Positions 32,066 to 51,879 of a DNA stretch of 64,000 nt are shown piece after piece. Numbering within the stretch: the stretch's first letter is position 1; each line of letters starts with the position of its first letter. The DNA is from Mixophyes australis (Eukaryota > Chordata > Amphibia > Anura > Limnodynastidae), in contig JAVHZZ010000002.1 in the NCBI GenBank assembly GCA_036250195.1, positions 63,504,705-63,568,704 of the forward strand. Reading direction: 5' to 3'. The notes below the pieces were generated by a model. The model did not search any database. It saw only the letters and a list, made by a program, of their open reading frames with translations, and was not told the DNA's origin. The translations under genes were made by a program, and so were the position numbers.

Positions 32066-33439
32066 TCTCCACTTTTTCAAACTCGCATCTTAATAAATTT
32101 ACCGCAAAGACTATGTTGGGGCACGTTGGCTGTTTATAACCCTTTTGAACAAGTGACAGTCTGTAAGTGGGTCTAAAATGACCACATATTCTGATCAAAT
32201 TTGTACTGGATTTTGATTTGGTAGGCTAAGAACTCATTAACGGCCAATGGGCACGCTTTGTAAATGAGTATAGTCATTGTCCAGCCAATCAAATCAAATT
32301 TAATGTCTAGATCAATGTCTAATATACATACGTCGGTGGCCACGTTAGGCAGATCCGGATGTTTGGTGGCTCTGGGCAAAATAAAACATTTGGCTCTATA
32401 TGGTAAACTTAATCTACATGGTTTAAGCACAAATAAAAAGGAGTTTCCAATAATGATATATTGTCATATGGCTTTAGATCATCCTGTGCATCTATGATAT
32501 AAATGTAAGTTTTAGAATTATTTCTAAATATATACTGTTTGTATTGTTTCCCCGTCTGTGTTCTAATAATTCACTTACTTTAGTCTCATAATTTTATATC
32601 TTTACATTTTAATCTTTAGTGTTTATTATCAGCTCCATTAACCTAACACCTATAGGGCAAGAGTCTCTTAAGAGCTAATCTTTGAGATTATCACATACTC
32701 TTTGCCCTAGGGCAGTATTAAAGTATGGAAACCTAAAGGAACTATGACTTTAATACTGCAGTGTGTGGTATGTTTTTGGAAGGGGGAGGGCTGCCTAACA
32801 AAAGCCACTTGACACTCTCTTTTTTCCAAAAATGTTCCTAAACAGGTCATACACACATCTATGTCATTGTACAATATGATAATTTTTAATCAAACTGTTA
32901 ACAATATATATTGCAAGTGGGTCAGACACAAAGTGTATCAGACAATCAAATTTATAAAAAAAAAAAACCTCTGACATTCTTGTCTGGAAAATTTTAGTGT
33001 GAAAACGTTCAACTTGAAATATGTGTATTTTTTTTATTGATTTTACATCAATCTATCTAACATTGCACATGCTCTAGATAGAAATTGTGTTTACCTTGAT
33101 AAATAATTGTTTTGCTGAATTGTTTGCTCAATCTGCTTAAATTGTTCACAGGTCTGCTTTCCCAACAAATACATTGTTTAGAAAGGATGCCTATGTGTCC
33201 TATATTACAGTATAAATTAACACTTGCAATCTGATAAAGATGATTACTTCCATACAGTGTTATTGTTTCCATAGCTTATGTTCCTCAGTTGGACCCTGTC
33301 CTTTCCCACATAAAGAAAGCTAGCTTCTGGGCTTTCCACTATGGCTACTCACAATGGAGGACGCCATCTTGTGAGCTCAACCAATACTCAGCTTGTTACA
33401 TCACCACTTCCTGGTGAAATATTCGGTCTGTCCACAAAA
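32066..33439. other. Intergenic stretch, nothing recognised
   Basis: Bases 32100-32520 look like a dispersed repeat of unknown type. The rest is AT-rich. No gene was found. Confidence 0.45.
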
Positions 33440-34560
33440 TGTCAATGTGTAGGCAACAAACAATAAGTAGTGAGGGGGTAAACACAATTCTTATATCGAG
33501 AAGTGGAAAGGAAATGCAAAGTAAACATTTAAATGGGAAAAAGAGGGATAGGCTGCGCTTTCTCCAAATATATGAAGCAGCCAAATGCGAACCTGAGAGT
33601 GTATGGGGGACCCCTAAACTCCCAACAATGTTAGATACGTATAAAAATAGTCAGGTTCTGGGCGCTTGTAAAGGAAAGATATATCAATTTAATATGGATA
33701 GGTCCAAAATACGCTCCGGCCGGAACGAGACAGCTTAGATGTGTTAAACAATTAACATACATCAATTGACACTGTCGAAAACAATGATAATGGTAAATAA
33801 CACTACAAACTCAGTGTGATTGCAAATATGGTTAGAGTGCACTTGCAAGCTACTAAAATATGAAATGACAATTGATATGAACCGCAAAAAGAAATGTAAG
33901 GAAATATAATGTCCAGAGTTGTAAAATAAAAATGTTGGTGATGATGAAAAATGCAAGCAAAAATGAAATTGGTAGCCGTTACTCACATGAAGCAGGGATG
34001 TCTGGCTGTCTATAATGCAGACAGGCACTTAGTAGCGGTCCCAGAGTCTGTGCTGATGAGGTTAGATATAACGTTGATTTCAATGATAAAAAGCACCCAG
34101 CAGAATGCCAATTATTAAAACAAGAATGAGGAAGAAAGTTCTTCTTTCTTGTTGAAAGAAAAAATGATCCCGCTCAAATAGCGTGTGCACGCTGCGGGAT
34201 ATCTCCGTGTTGAGATTAAATGTATGGATATCAAAAATGCCTCCAATAATGGACAGGTGCCCAGCAGAATATAGGTGGTGATGATCCAAATGTAGTCCTC
34301 CTAATCCCCAACGTAGTCTCTCTCTTTCTCATAAAGTTGAGGCTAAACAGGGGAAGCGGTAGTGCCGCTGCGGATGAGCGCATACACGCTACAGGCTGGT
34401 CTCCGATGTGGATGTCTGTATATGGTAATGTAAGATGCTAGCATGCTAGTAAGTTGAATAAAACTGAGTTGAGGGACAGTCTCCAACGCGTTTCGCCCGG
34501 TGGCAATGGCCAGTGGGCTTCCTCAGGGATAGTAATGTCCAACTGGTCTTCCTAGCCAGT
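33440..34560 (-). repeat. Retroelement terminal sequence with hammerhead-like core
   Basis: Non-coding repeat ending on the right in the signature CCAACGCGTTTCGCCC ... GGGCTTCCTCAGGG, which I recognise as a common amphibian repeat motif. On the minus strand this block (34482-34529) folds as a hammerhead-ribozyme-like structure. Such ribozymes are reported in the terminal repeats of Penelope-like elements, so this is probably one of those termini. No coding part remains. Borders are approximate. Confidence 0.5.
34482..34529 (-). ncRNA. Hammerhead-ribozyme-like motif
   Basis: Minus strand, 5' to 3': UCC (stem I), CUGAGGA (C3-U4-G5-A6-N7-G8-A9), an extra A, GCCC pairing with GGGC (stem II, with an inner UGGC-CAUU-GCCA hairpin), GAAA (G12-A13-A14-A15.1), C-GC-G (minimal stem III), UU (U16.1 and cleavage base U17), then GGA closing stem I. 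All conserved core bases are present. The added A after A9 and the 3-bp stem I are departures from the standard form. Confidence 0.5.
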
Positions 34561-34596
34561 TTTTAAAGAGATCCGGATGTGCCAATCAGTCTTGAG

Positions 34597-36135
34597 AATC
34601 AACCCCAAAAGCTTTGAGAATGACACAAGTATTGGTTTTCACAAAGTTTGTTGCTTCAGTGTTTTTAGACCTTTTTGTCATATGTTGCTATGGTATACTG
34701 AAGTAAAATTACAAGCATTTCATAAGTGTCAAAGTCTTTTATTGATAATTACATTAAGTTTAAGCAAAGAGTCAATATTTGCAGTGTTGACCCTTCTTTT
34801 TGAAGACCTCTGCAATTCGCCCTGGCATGCTGTCAATCAACTTCTGGATCACATGACTGATGGCCGCCCATTCTTGCCTAATCAATGCGTGGAGTTTGTC
34901 CACCCGCCTCTTGAGGACTGACCACAAGTTCTCAATGGGATTGAGATCTGTGGGTTTTCCTGGCCATGGACCCAAAATTTCGATGTTTTGATCCCCGAGC
35001 CATTTAGTTATCACTTTTGCCTTATGGCAAGGTGCTCCATCATGCTGGAAAATACATTGTTCATCACCAAACTGTTCTTGGATGGTTGGGAGAAGTTGGT
35101 CTTGGAGGATGCTGTGGTACTATTCTTTATTCATGGCTGTGTTCTTAGGCACAATTGCGAGTAAGACCACTCCCTTGGCTGAGAAGCAACCCCACACATG
35201 AATGGTCTCAGGATGCTTTACTGTTGGCATGACACAGGACTGATGGTAGAGATCAACTTTCCTTCTCCGGACAAGCGTTTTTCCAGATGCCCCAAACAAT
35301 CTGAAAGGGGATTCAGAAAAAATTACTTTACCCCAGTCCTCAGGAGTCCAATCCCTGTACCTTTTGCAGAATATCAGTCTGTCCCTGATGTTTTTCCTGG
35401 AGAGAAGTGACTTTTTTGCTGGCCTTCTTGACACCAGGCCATCCTACAAAAGTCTTCATCTCACTGTGCGTGCAGATGCACTCACACCTGCCTGCTGCCA
35501 TTCCTAAGCAAGCTTTGCACAGGTGGTGCCCCAATCCCGCAGCTGAATCAACTTTAGGAGATAGTTCTGGCTCTTGCTGGACGTTCTTGGACTCCCTGAA
35601 GTCGTCTTCACAACTATTGAACCTCTCTCCTTGAAGTTCTTAATGATCCGATAAATGGTTGATTTAAGTGCATTCTTACAAGCAGCAACATCCTTGTCTG
35701 TGAAGCCCTTTTTGTGCAAAGCAATGATGAATGCACATGTTTCCTTGCAGATAACTATGGTTAACAGACGAAGAACAATGATTTCAAGCACCATGCTCCT
35801 TTTAAAGCTTCCTGTCTGTTATTCTAACTCAATCAGCATGACAGAGTGATCTCCAGCCTTGTCCTCATCAACACTCTCAGCTGTGTTAACGAGAAATCAC
35901 TGACCTGATGTCAGCTGGTCCTTTTGTGGCAGGGCTGAAATACAGTGGAAATGTTGTTTTGGGGATAAATTTCATTGTCATAGAAAAGAGGAACTTTGAA
36001 ATTAAATTAATTGCAATTCATCTGATCAGTATTCATGACATTCTGGAGTATATGCAAATTGCCATCATAAAAACTGAGGCAGCAGATTTTGTGAAAAATA
36101 TTTGTGTCATTCTCAAAACTTTTGGCCGTTACTGT
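34597..36135 (-). mobile_element. Nearly full-length Tc1-like transposon, inactive
   Basis: A 1.54-kb element with terminal inverted repeats: left GCTTTGAGAATGACACAAGT (34610) and right on the minus strand GTTTTGAGAATGACACAAAT (about 36121). The transposase lies on the minus strand from about 35800 to 34772, with matching segments: KGFTDKDVAACKNALKSTIY (helix-turn-helix), GRSIVVKTTSGSPRT, ILQKVQGL/RYRDWTPEDWGKVIFS (first catalytic Asp region replaced by Ser), FSAKGVVLLAIV, and PGKPTDLNPIENLWSVLKRR, ending at KKGQHCKY. At least two frameshifts and stops break it. The family resembles the Tc1 group known in fishes, lampreys and frogs. Confidence 0.88.
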
Positions 36136-36817
36136 AAACTGCTCCTGGCACTTTAGTGCATAGAGTAAACCCTTCAGCACTCAGAGCAGTCTAATGGTTA
36201 TGACAGCTACCTGGCTCACATGTTACTTTACTATAGATTGGGACGAGAAGGTACAATGTGCCCTCTGCTCTAATAAATTTTTACAGAGGGAAGAGGGGAG
36301 AAATATGATCTCTGTCTACAGTTCTCAAGAAATCTAGGAAACTGGGAATTGTGGGAGAGTCCCAAAAAGGTCAATAGACTTGACATGTGTGTACAAGTTA
36401 TATTTCCAACTGAATGGACAATGACGGGAAATCTGTTGTAATTAGACCCTTTTTCCAGAAGTCGGGGGCATGCACCACAACAGTCACTCTTTATCATAAA
36501 GCGCTAAAACACTTCAACCTTTGCAGGGTGAAAATGCTATTAACTTAAGGAGATTGTGGCAAGCTATGCACATCTTCTGCTATTCCAATCATTCATCATC
36601 AGATACAAAAAATACCTATATATGATATCAGATTACGAGATATCAGATACAAGTTCGATCTTTGCACTGTACTGTAGAAGGGAGTGGCCAGTGTCAGTGC
36701 AGGGTGGCTGTGGGTGGGTTGCACATGGGGAGATAGGGTTTGCAGCCACTCAGTAGTAGAAGTAGGAGGTGGGTTAGAGTGTGGCCCAGCAGCACTACAT
36801 CTAGTCTCTTCCTACAG
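36136..36817 (+). other. EBPL: EBPL upstream region
   Basis: Spacer between the Tc1 element and the EBPL start. No TATA box or CpG-rich block is evident. The last 170 bases are richer in G than the rest. A consensus 3' splice site (TCTCTTCCTACAG ending at 36817) lies 28 bases before the start codon, so a separate upstream 5' UTR exon is possible. Confidence 0.4.
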
Positions 36818-36845
36818 GAGGAGGGAATCACTGACAGCAGCAGTC

Positions 36846-44927
<8,082 letters not shown>

Positions 44928-45290
44928 AGATACTGATTGACAAAATTAAAGATGATGTTTATTTTACAGCAGTTCGATTTATTTTTTACCATGATTGTTT
45001 TTTTGTTAAATGATGTAATTTAGTATTTTTAGAAACTATGGACTTCTTTTTGTGGTCAGTAATTTTTTTAGCCCTTTTAATTAGCTTTTTTAGATGTAAT
45101 ATTTACAATAGAACTCAAACCTAAATAGTAGTTTCATAAAATTTCATGTCTCGGGAGAGGTCCCTGTTTATTTAAACTGTATAATGGCCGGAGTTCTCTA
45201 ATATCAAAGCCAGTAATGTGAGTGTTTGTTTATGTATTGTTAAAGGTATAGAGTTCAGAACCCAAGACTGATTAAAGCTGCAATCCCACA
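44928..45290 (+). other. EBPL: EBPL 3' UTR with ATTAAA signal
   Basis: AT-rich sequence after the stop. ATTAAA at 45271-45276 is followed by a GT-rich stretch (TTTATTTGTGTTTTACACAT), so cleavage near 45290 is likely. No closer canonical AATAAA is present. Confidence 0.55.
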
Positions 45291-46686
45291 TCTGTTTATT
45301 TGTGTTTTACACATCATGTTTTGTGCCTGTTTAGCACGAATCTGAGGATGTTTTCCTATAGCTCAGTCTTGTGGGTGAGACTTATATAGCTGCCACTACA
45401 AGGCATTCGTACTACTTATTCATTGCGGCTAACGCCATGTGTTTGGTAAGAATGACAGACTCAGTCTGTCATTTGTATCGCGGCTCCTGTAAAGAGAAGT
45501 GTTGACATTGCTCATGTGTTGGTTAGTTTAGGTCTAGGTGACAAAGTGGAGAATGAGATTGTATGGTGGTGTTTGTATTCGTAATGAATTACTTCAGCTG
45601 TGTCTTTATTTTTATTTTTTTCAGGTGAACTGCAGTTCTACAAGTGCCACCGTGCTCCTCGGCCATAGATATGCTGGCGCTTGTATAACACTTTAGGTAT
45701 GAAAGGGCTTGCTGAGTCCTGTAGTTCTCCATGAGAAAAAAAACACTTTTATCTGCTTTGTAACACTTACATTGCCCCACACCAGGAGAGTGGAGGAGCC
45801 CTAGTGCTTACAACACGGGAGTGTTTCTTTGGGGAGGGGGGGGGGGGACCATGTGCTGAACGGGCTAGAACTGTTTAGCATTATAGGATGGGGGCTCACT
45901 CTGTGGGTTTACCTGCTATAGTGTCACCAGCACAGCCTGTTATAGCCTAGTGCTGGTAGCAACTTTTTTAGGGCGACCCCCTCACCACTGTCCCGCTACC
46001 AGCTAGGCTATGAGCACTAGTGCTGGTAGATCCTTCTGGCAGGGGCATGCTGTGTTTTTTTAAAAAATTTTTTAAACATCTATGATGCTGATGAGCACGT
46101 ACCCTGCGCAAGAGGTGTGGCACTCTCAGCAGATACGCCTACTGCCAGGTGTTTCTACTGTTGCTTCTACCCTACCCGCCTCTTTTAACATAAATAGTCG
46201 TAAGTGTAAGATGCGTCTGAGTCTGCAAAGGGACTTACACATTTATTGTTTGCATGTGCAGTACCAAATTGCGTATTTTATGCAAAAAAAAGACACTTGC
46301 GTCAAACTCTACATCAGGTCCTGTGTGTTTTACAGCCAAAAAAAAACATTGTTTCATGGGATTGCAGCTTTAATGGTTTGTATTAATAGCCTTACATTTA
46401 TTAGCAGTCCCCTAGTTTTGTGCATTCATTGATTAATTCCTCTGTCTCTTATCACTATACATGAAGCGCCAACAGCTGGTAATGTCACTTCCAGTCTGCG
46501 ATTAGGAGCAGTCTCGTCACAATGATTTAAAAAATGAATCATTTTTTTCAAAAATATCCACGGATGTTACTAAAAGGATTTTTTATTGTATTAGATTAAG
46601 AGAAAGATGTTCTGTCCTCCGTTCTCAGTGAATCAAAACATTACCAAATAAAGTATAGTGTACATCCATCAAATACAGGATAATTC
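45291..46686. other. Spacer after EBPL, nothing recognised
   Basis: No gene seen. A G-rich run (GGGGA then 12 G) lies at 45831-45847. Bases 45930-46040 repeat a TAGCCTAGTGCTGGTAGC motif in both orientations, and a similar motif (AGCACCAGTGCTCATAGCC) ends the window, so this is probably a dispersed repeat. Confidence 0.45.
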
Positions 46687-46900
46687 TTTTTTTTTTTTTT
46701 TTTTTTTTATTTAAGAAGGGCAAAATGCACTGTTTATTCTTATTCAGATTACCACCTCCATCTCCTCCCTACCTTACATGCTACACAATCCGCATCACAC
46801 AGCTCTTACACAGTGACTAAAATGCTTATATTAATATAGAGTGGAAAGCAGTGCTAGTAAGTCAAAAAGGTATCCTTCATAATAATAAAAAAACAAAATC
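46687..46900 (-). repeat. Polyadenylated retrocopy 3' end, source unknown
   Basis: T22 at 46687-46708, and on the minus strand AATAAA (46738-46733) about 25 bases before the resulting poly(A). This is the layout of a reverse-transcribed polyadenylated RNA. I do not recognise the transcript; the 5' limit and target duplication are not visible. Confidence 0.45.
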
Positions 46901-47162
46901 TATGTAAATGTGACAAACACAAAAATGTGATAAATTTTGTTTCAAGAAAATATCAAAAAAATAAACAGAAAAAAAAGACTCATCTCTCATAGTTCAGGAG
47001 TGAAAAAATAGTTCAAACGTGGTTGTGTAAAGTTCTTTTGTCGTGGTGTGATCCACCGTATTAAAGGCATCCTGTTGGTTTATCTGAATGGGATTGTGGC
47101 TCTGAGATTTTCCTACTCACCTGTGGTAGGAATCTACCTGTATCTTCGTTTTATGTAAGGAA

Positions 47163-49020
47163 GCACTAGCCAAAGCCATAAGGGCCAACCCGGACTAATG
47201 CGGGGTCCGGGTGAGCTCCGTGGAACACAAGCTCGCCCTATTTGCCGATAACCACCTTGCAGTGGTCACTAACCCAGTAGTCTCTATCCCCAACCTCGTC
47301 AGGGAATTCCAATTATTTGGATCCCTCTGCCTTTCCTTTTGTTTGGCACCCTTCCCAGATTATATATCTAGACTTGTTGCTTTCTAGTGACCCTGCTCTA
47401 CTTTTCAATTTTAATTTTAAACTGCTTCTGCACAAGCTGCAGGCTGACTTACGAGAGTGTCTTCTCATAGACCGGATAGATCAATATTAATGAAATGAAC
47501 ATGCTCCCCCGGCTCCTGTACCCCCTATAGACAATCCTGATATATATGCCTGGCTCCTGGTTTCTTGATTTGCAATGTTTAGTACGTGACTTCACGTGGC
47601 ATGGGAGACGTCCTTGATTTAAACATGAAGTCTTATACAGGCATAGATACCTGGGAGGCCTTCAGCTTCCCCATTTTCCTACTTATTATGATGTTGTCAT
47701 GTTCGCCAGGATTCTGGAGTGGATGAACACAAATGTAAGCAAACAATGTGTGGTGATCGAAACTCATTTTCTACCTTCCCCTGTAGCAGCACTCCCTTGG
47801 CGCTCTAGTCTGTCAACGGTTACCCACCCTATGAGCCCTACTGTTTCCAGGTGGACTAAACGTCGGACCCTTGACTACGTCCCCCCTCAGATCTTGCCAT
47901 TGCCCCTTTTGACAATGCTTTGTTCCCTCTGGAATCCCCCCGACAGGTTTCAAATTGTGAACACAGGCGGGGATCCATCTTGTCGGCCAGCTGGTGGGTT
48001 CGGCGGGTGTACTCCCCCTCCCTTTGGTGACCCTCAGTCTAAAAGGGGACTGCTTTACTCTGAGATCTGATATTTCTAAATTAAACATTTCCTGGAAGGA
48101 CATTCCTTTATTATTAGATTTGACAGATTACGAGTACTGTATGCCCCAATGCGCCTCCTCATTTGCTCTCTAGCATATACAAGTACCTGATGGAAAACCT
48201 TTTTAGCTCCCTAACCAAATTTACCAGTGACTGGGAGAACGACTTAAGACCCGAGGTCCAAGACTCTGATTGACCCGCTATTTTTCATATGATTTATGCC
48301 TTTTCGGGCAGTGTCTCAATCCTGGAGACTTTGTACAAAGTGCTCCTAGGTGGTACAGAAGCCCAACATATTTAGCTAGAATTTATTGTGGAGTCCCTAT
48401 GTTTTGCTGGCGCTGTAATCAGTGTCTCGCTTTAAGAAATCTCTCCTGAATTTTCTCATGTCAGCAGCTAAAGCGGATATTCCGGTATGTTGGAGATCTT
48501 CCTCCCCCCCTACTATGTGGGACTGGTTTAGGAGGCTGGGGCTCCATAGGACGATGGATGACCTGCTTCTCTCAGCCGACAATAAATTTGATGTTTATTA
48601 TGCTATTTGAGGTCCCTGGTTAGAATTCTGCACTCCGCTAAGTATGTGACCCCACCTGCCTCAGTAGACTCACAGACCCATAAGCCTAATTCTACTGTGA
48701 GACCGCGTGGGTTGTGCTGCAGTGCTAATGGGTGACTGCTAGTTTCCGTCTAGTTTTGTGGCGGACTCCTATACCCCTCATATGTCCTCTCATTCCTCCC
48801 CTACCTCCCCTGTCCCCCTTCCGACATTTACATTGTCTGTTGTCTGTTTGTCATCATATGACTCATTTGGCCGCTGATTCAGTTTTAAGCTCCTGTGATA
48901 GCATGATGCTATTGTGTTTTTTTTTTTGTACCAAAGGTGATTCCAAGTTTTGTAGCTTTTTATGTTGTTTTTCGTATACCCTGTATGTTCTTTAAAACCC
49001 AATAAAGATGTATTTCGAAC
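47163..49020 (+). mobile_element. L1-type LINE, truncated and decayed
   Basis: The plus strand reads ALAKAIRANPD, then HKLALFADNHLAVVTNPVVS (the reverse-transcriptase F-A-D-D box as FADN, catalytic Asp lost), LVREFQLFGSLCLSFC, and later YLGGLQLPHFPTYYDVV (GGL-LP motif). A 3' UTR follows with AATAAA at 49001 near the end. Numerous stops and shifts. It is sense relative to EBPL but lies 2 kb downstream. Confidence 0.85.
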
Positions 49021-49759
49021 AAAGAGGCTACAAGCCAATCATATTAATGTACATTTGTGTACCTGTAATCAGATAAGTGCTCTGCATTTGTATACTGGTC
49101 ATCAGAGGAGGTTTCTGCACTTATATATCTCAGTCTTATCTGAGGTTAGACCCAAAGTTTGTGTTTTTGTTTTGTTTTTAAAGTACTCTGGACTGGCTGG
49201 TGTTAATTCCAGGCATATTTATAATTTAAGCCATGTGTCATTCAGCTACAGTAAATCCACAATTATTAGTTTAGCGACTACAGGCTTATTATTATAAATG
49301 GATCCAGCCTATAAGTAAAATCAAGTAACAGAACCAAAAATATTTAATTTAAGGGCAGTGTCTCCATATCTTGCCCTTTAAATTTCAGTGGTGGGTTCAA
49401 CGCCATCAAGCCATTCATGGTGGCAATTAGGTTAGTTGAGAACAATCCGACTTCAAAGTTTATATGTTTCTTTCCACAAAGGCCTAAGCTTAAGCCTAGA
49501 AAAACTGCTGCTGGACCTTCATATTTATTGTTTCATCCAAAATATCTTCATCTGATTCCTCTGGAAATACCAGCACAAGTCCAATGACATTACCTGGAGC
49601 TCGCTTTGTATCATCTAGATATAGTTGGCCAGTTTGCAGTAATTTAAAAATGCACATTCACAGCAAAGACAGTACAACCAGAATCCTCAGCTACAAGTTT
49701 TTCATCCTTAAGAGAAGGTGATGCTGCTGTACAATAGGAGAGGTAGACTATGAAATTGC
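49021..49759. other. Unassigned sequence next to the Gypsy remnant
   Basis: Probably upstream parts of the Gypsy copy that follows, but no domain can be recognised. No gene was found. Confidence 0.35.
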
Positions 49760-50775
49760 TCAGCCTGTTACTAGGACCAGGAAACAAATCTATCTTCTAA
49801 ATTTTCTGAATCTATAATAGAAGAGAAATTCCTATATCGTCCATCCTTTGCGAGATTTCAGAAGTCTGGGACCACAAGTCCCCAAGAATGTAGTTACACA
49901 ATCAGATGCAGGATCTCTTCCAGGTAGTAGACAAGTTTGGACATCATTTTTATGAAAACTCAGGTTTAACACCTGTTGTCTCAATCAATTGAAACTGGAT
50001 CAAAAATCTACTAACATCCCTATCAAATCCCAGAGTGCAGAAAAACACAGTATATTGAAGAGGTTACAGAAAGGTTTCAATCTGGGGTGATTGAGAAGTC
50101 ATAAAATGAGCCCAATTATTCTGGGGACCAATAGTACTCTAATGTGTAGACCTCACAGAAAGATAATAAGGTATCTGTGTTTTAATCCATATTTTATGCC
50201 AAGAGTGACAATTTTGAGTGGTATATACCTACCCTCAATTTAACTAATTACCATTTGCTGGTATTATTAGATGAGTGCACAAGAGTAATACAGCATTTGC
50301 CGTAACAATTGCGCTATACTAGTTTGTGCCTTTTGGGTTGTATCGGTACCATCATCCTTCCAGCGATTAATAGACAAAGTACATTAGATAGCTGCTTGTT
50401 TAGATTATATACCATTACACACTGACATACTTGTTTAAACTGTTTACAAGGTGTCCTGAGGTCTCTGAGGAAAGCAGGCTAACTCCTGGCTCTTGGATGG
50501 GCATAGGCAAAATATTTAGGATTTGTCATACATGGTGCCAGATTAATCCTCTGACCAGTAAGATTGAGTTTTGATAGAAACTACATTACCAAAAAGGTGA
50601 GTCAAGGTGAGGTCATTTTTATCTGTCACTCTTATATGTTGATAACCCATCTGACAGATTTGACAAAACAGAAGAGTCCCAAAAAACAGTTGTGTCATCA
50701 CAGGAACCTGTCCAAAGGATTCCAGGCGTTGACCAACCTTCTTACTTCAATCAGATACCCACAAACTTGACTAGT
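49760..50775 (+). mobile_element. Ty3/Gypsy pol remnant (reverse transcriptase)
   Basis: In shifting plus-strand frames the order of Gypsy reverse transcriptase is kept: FGHHFYENSGLTPVVS (pre-RT segment), QYIEEVTERFQSGVIEKS at about 50048-50101, WGPIVL, VCAFWVVSVPSSFQRLIDKV (the PFGL-x2-AP-x2-FQ motif), YLGFVIHGA near 50520, and HLTDLTKQKSPKK with FQALTNLLTS at about 50650-50750 (the PLTDL connection region). The catalytic YLDD/YIDD box is degraded to CLDYIP. It is far too decayed to work. No LTRs identified. Confidence 0.8.
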
Positions 50776-51879
50776 GATAGTCCCCTACGATTATTATGGG
50801 GTGGAACATACAATATTATTTTTAAGTAGAAAATTGTTCCCCAGACAGGTCAAATAATCTGTGATAGAAAGAGGAACGCGTGGCAGGAAAGTGGCCCATT
50901 ATATATTATCTTGTAGCTTTTACTAGCTATGTCACACACTCCTCTCCTGCTCCATGAAAGCATTTAGACTCTGTAGACGCTGCAGGTAACGTTTTCTGAG
51001 ATGATTGGCTCTTGTGATAAGGAGAGTGTTACCCCATCATTTCAAACTGTGGGCACAACTGAGTGCTATGACTGCTTGTGTTCAGAGTGCCCATGTGATG
51101 CCTCCCTTAAAGAGAATGGGAATTTTTTCCTGCAGCTGCTCCAGCAGTCAACTGCAAGTGGAAATTTTAAACTGAAAGTCTGCTAACTGGGAGACGCAGT
51201 TAAACAAGGTATTTATTTATTTCCTTTCCAACAACCTGAAATAAGGACTTTTTTTTATATTTAAACTGACTTCTTACACTTCTTCCTGGAATAACCTTTT
51301 TATTTTGCTTGGACAAGAAGTGAATCCCTGCACATCAGCCTACATTCTACAGCAGTGATGTATTCCATTCTAGATCTTTGGAATTTATTTGTTTATAAAC
51401 CTCATTGGCTGTGTAAAACCACACCTAAACAATGTCCATATTTTTCAAAGCTCACTCTCATTTCAATGCACATGACATTTGCAGTAGGGGAGTACATCTT
51501 TGAACTTAATGTCTGCACCCAGCTATATTACTTCCAACAGTACAAGCTGTAGCATTAGAATTTCAATGATTCAATAATTTGAATGAGATAGGCATACATA
51601 GTAAGGTGATATAGAACATGGTGTCTCTCTTTGTCCCTCTCTTCTCATCAACTTATCGCATCATACACTTTTCTTGCCATTTGTGCAGTAGTAGTAGACA
51701 ATTGGGTGATCTTTGGTGATGATGTCATGCATATTATGTCACTTATCTGTAAAAATAAAGCATTGGTTACCTGGTAACATATATAGAAATTAATTAGCTG
51801 CGCCACAAAGGAAACTTGGAAATGACATACAAGTTCCATGATATACTAAGGCCAAGTTAGAGCCACAGCAGAAGAATAT
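50776..51879. other. Intergenic stretch, nothing recognised
   Basis: No supported feature. Bases 50950-51250 have a low-similarity, LTR-like look, with no matching partner found. Confidence 0.4.
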
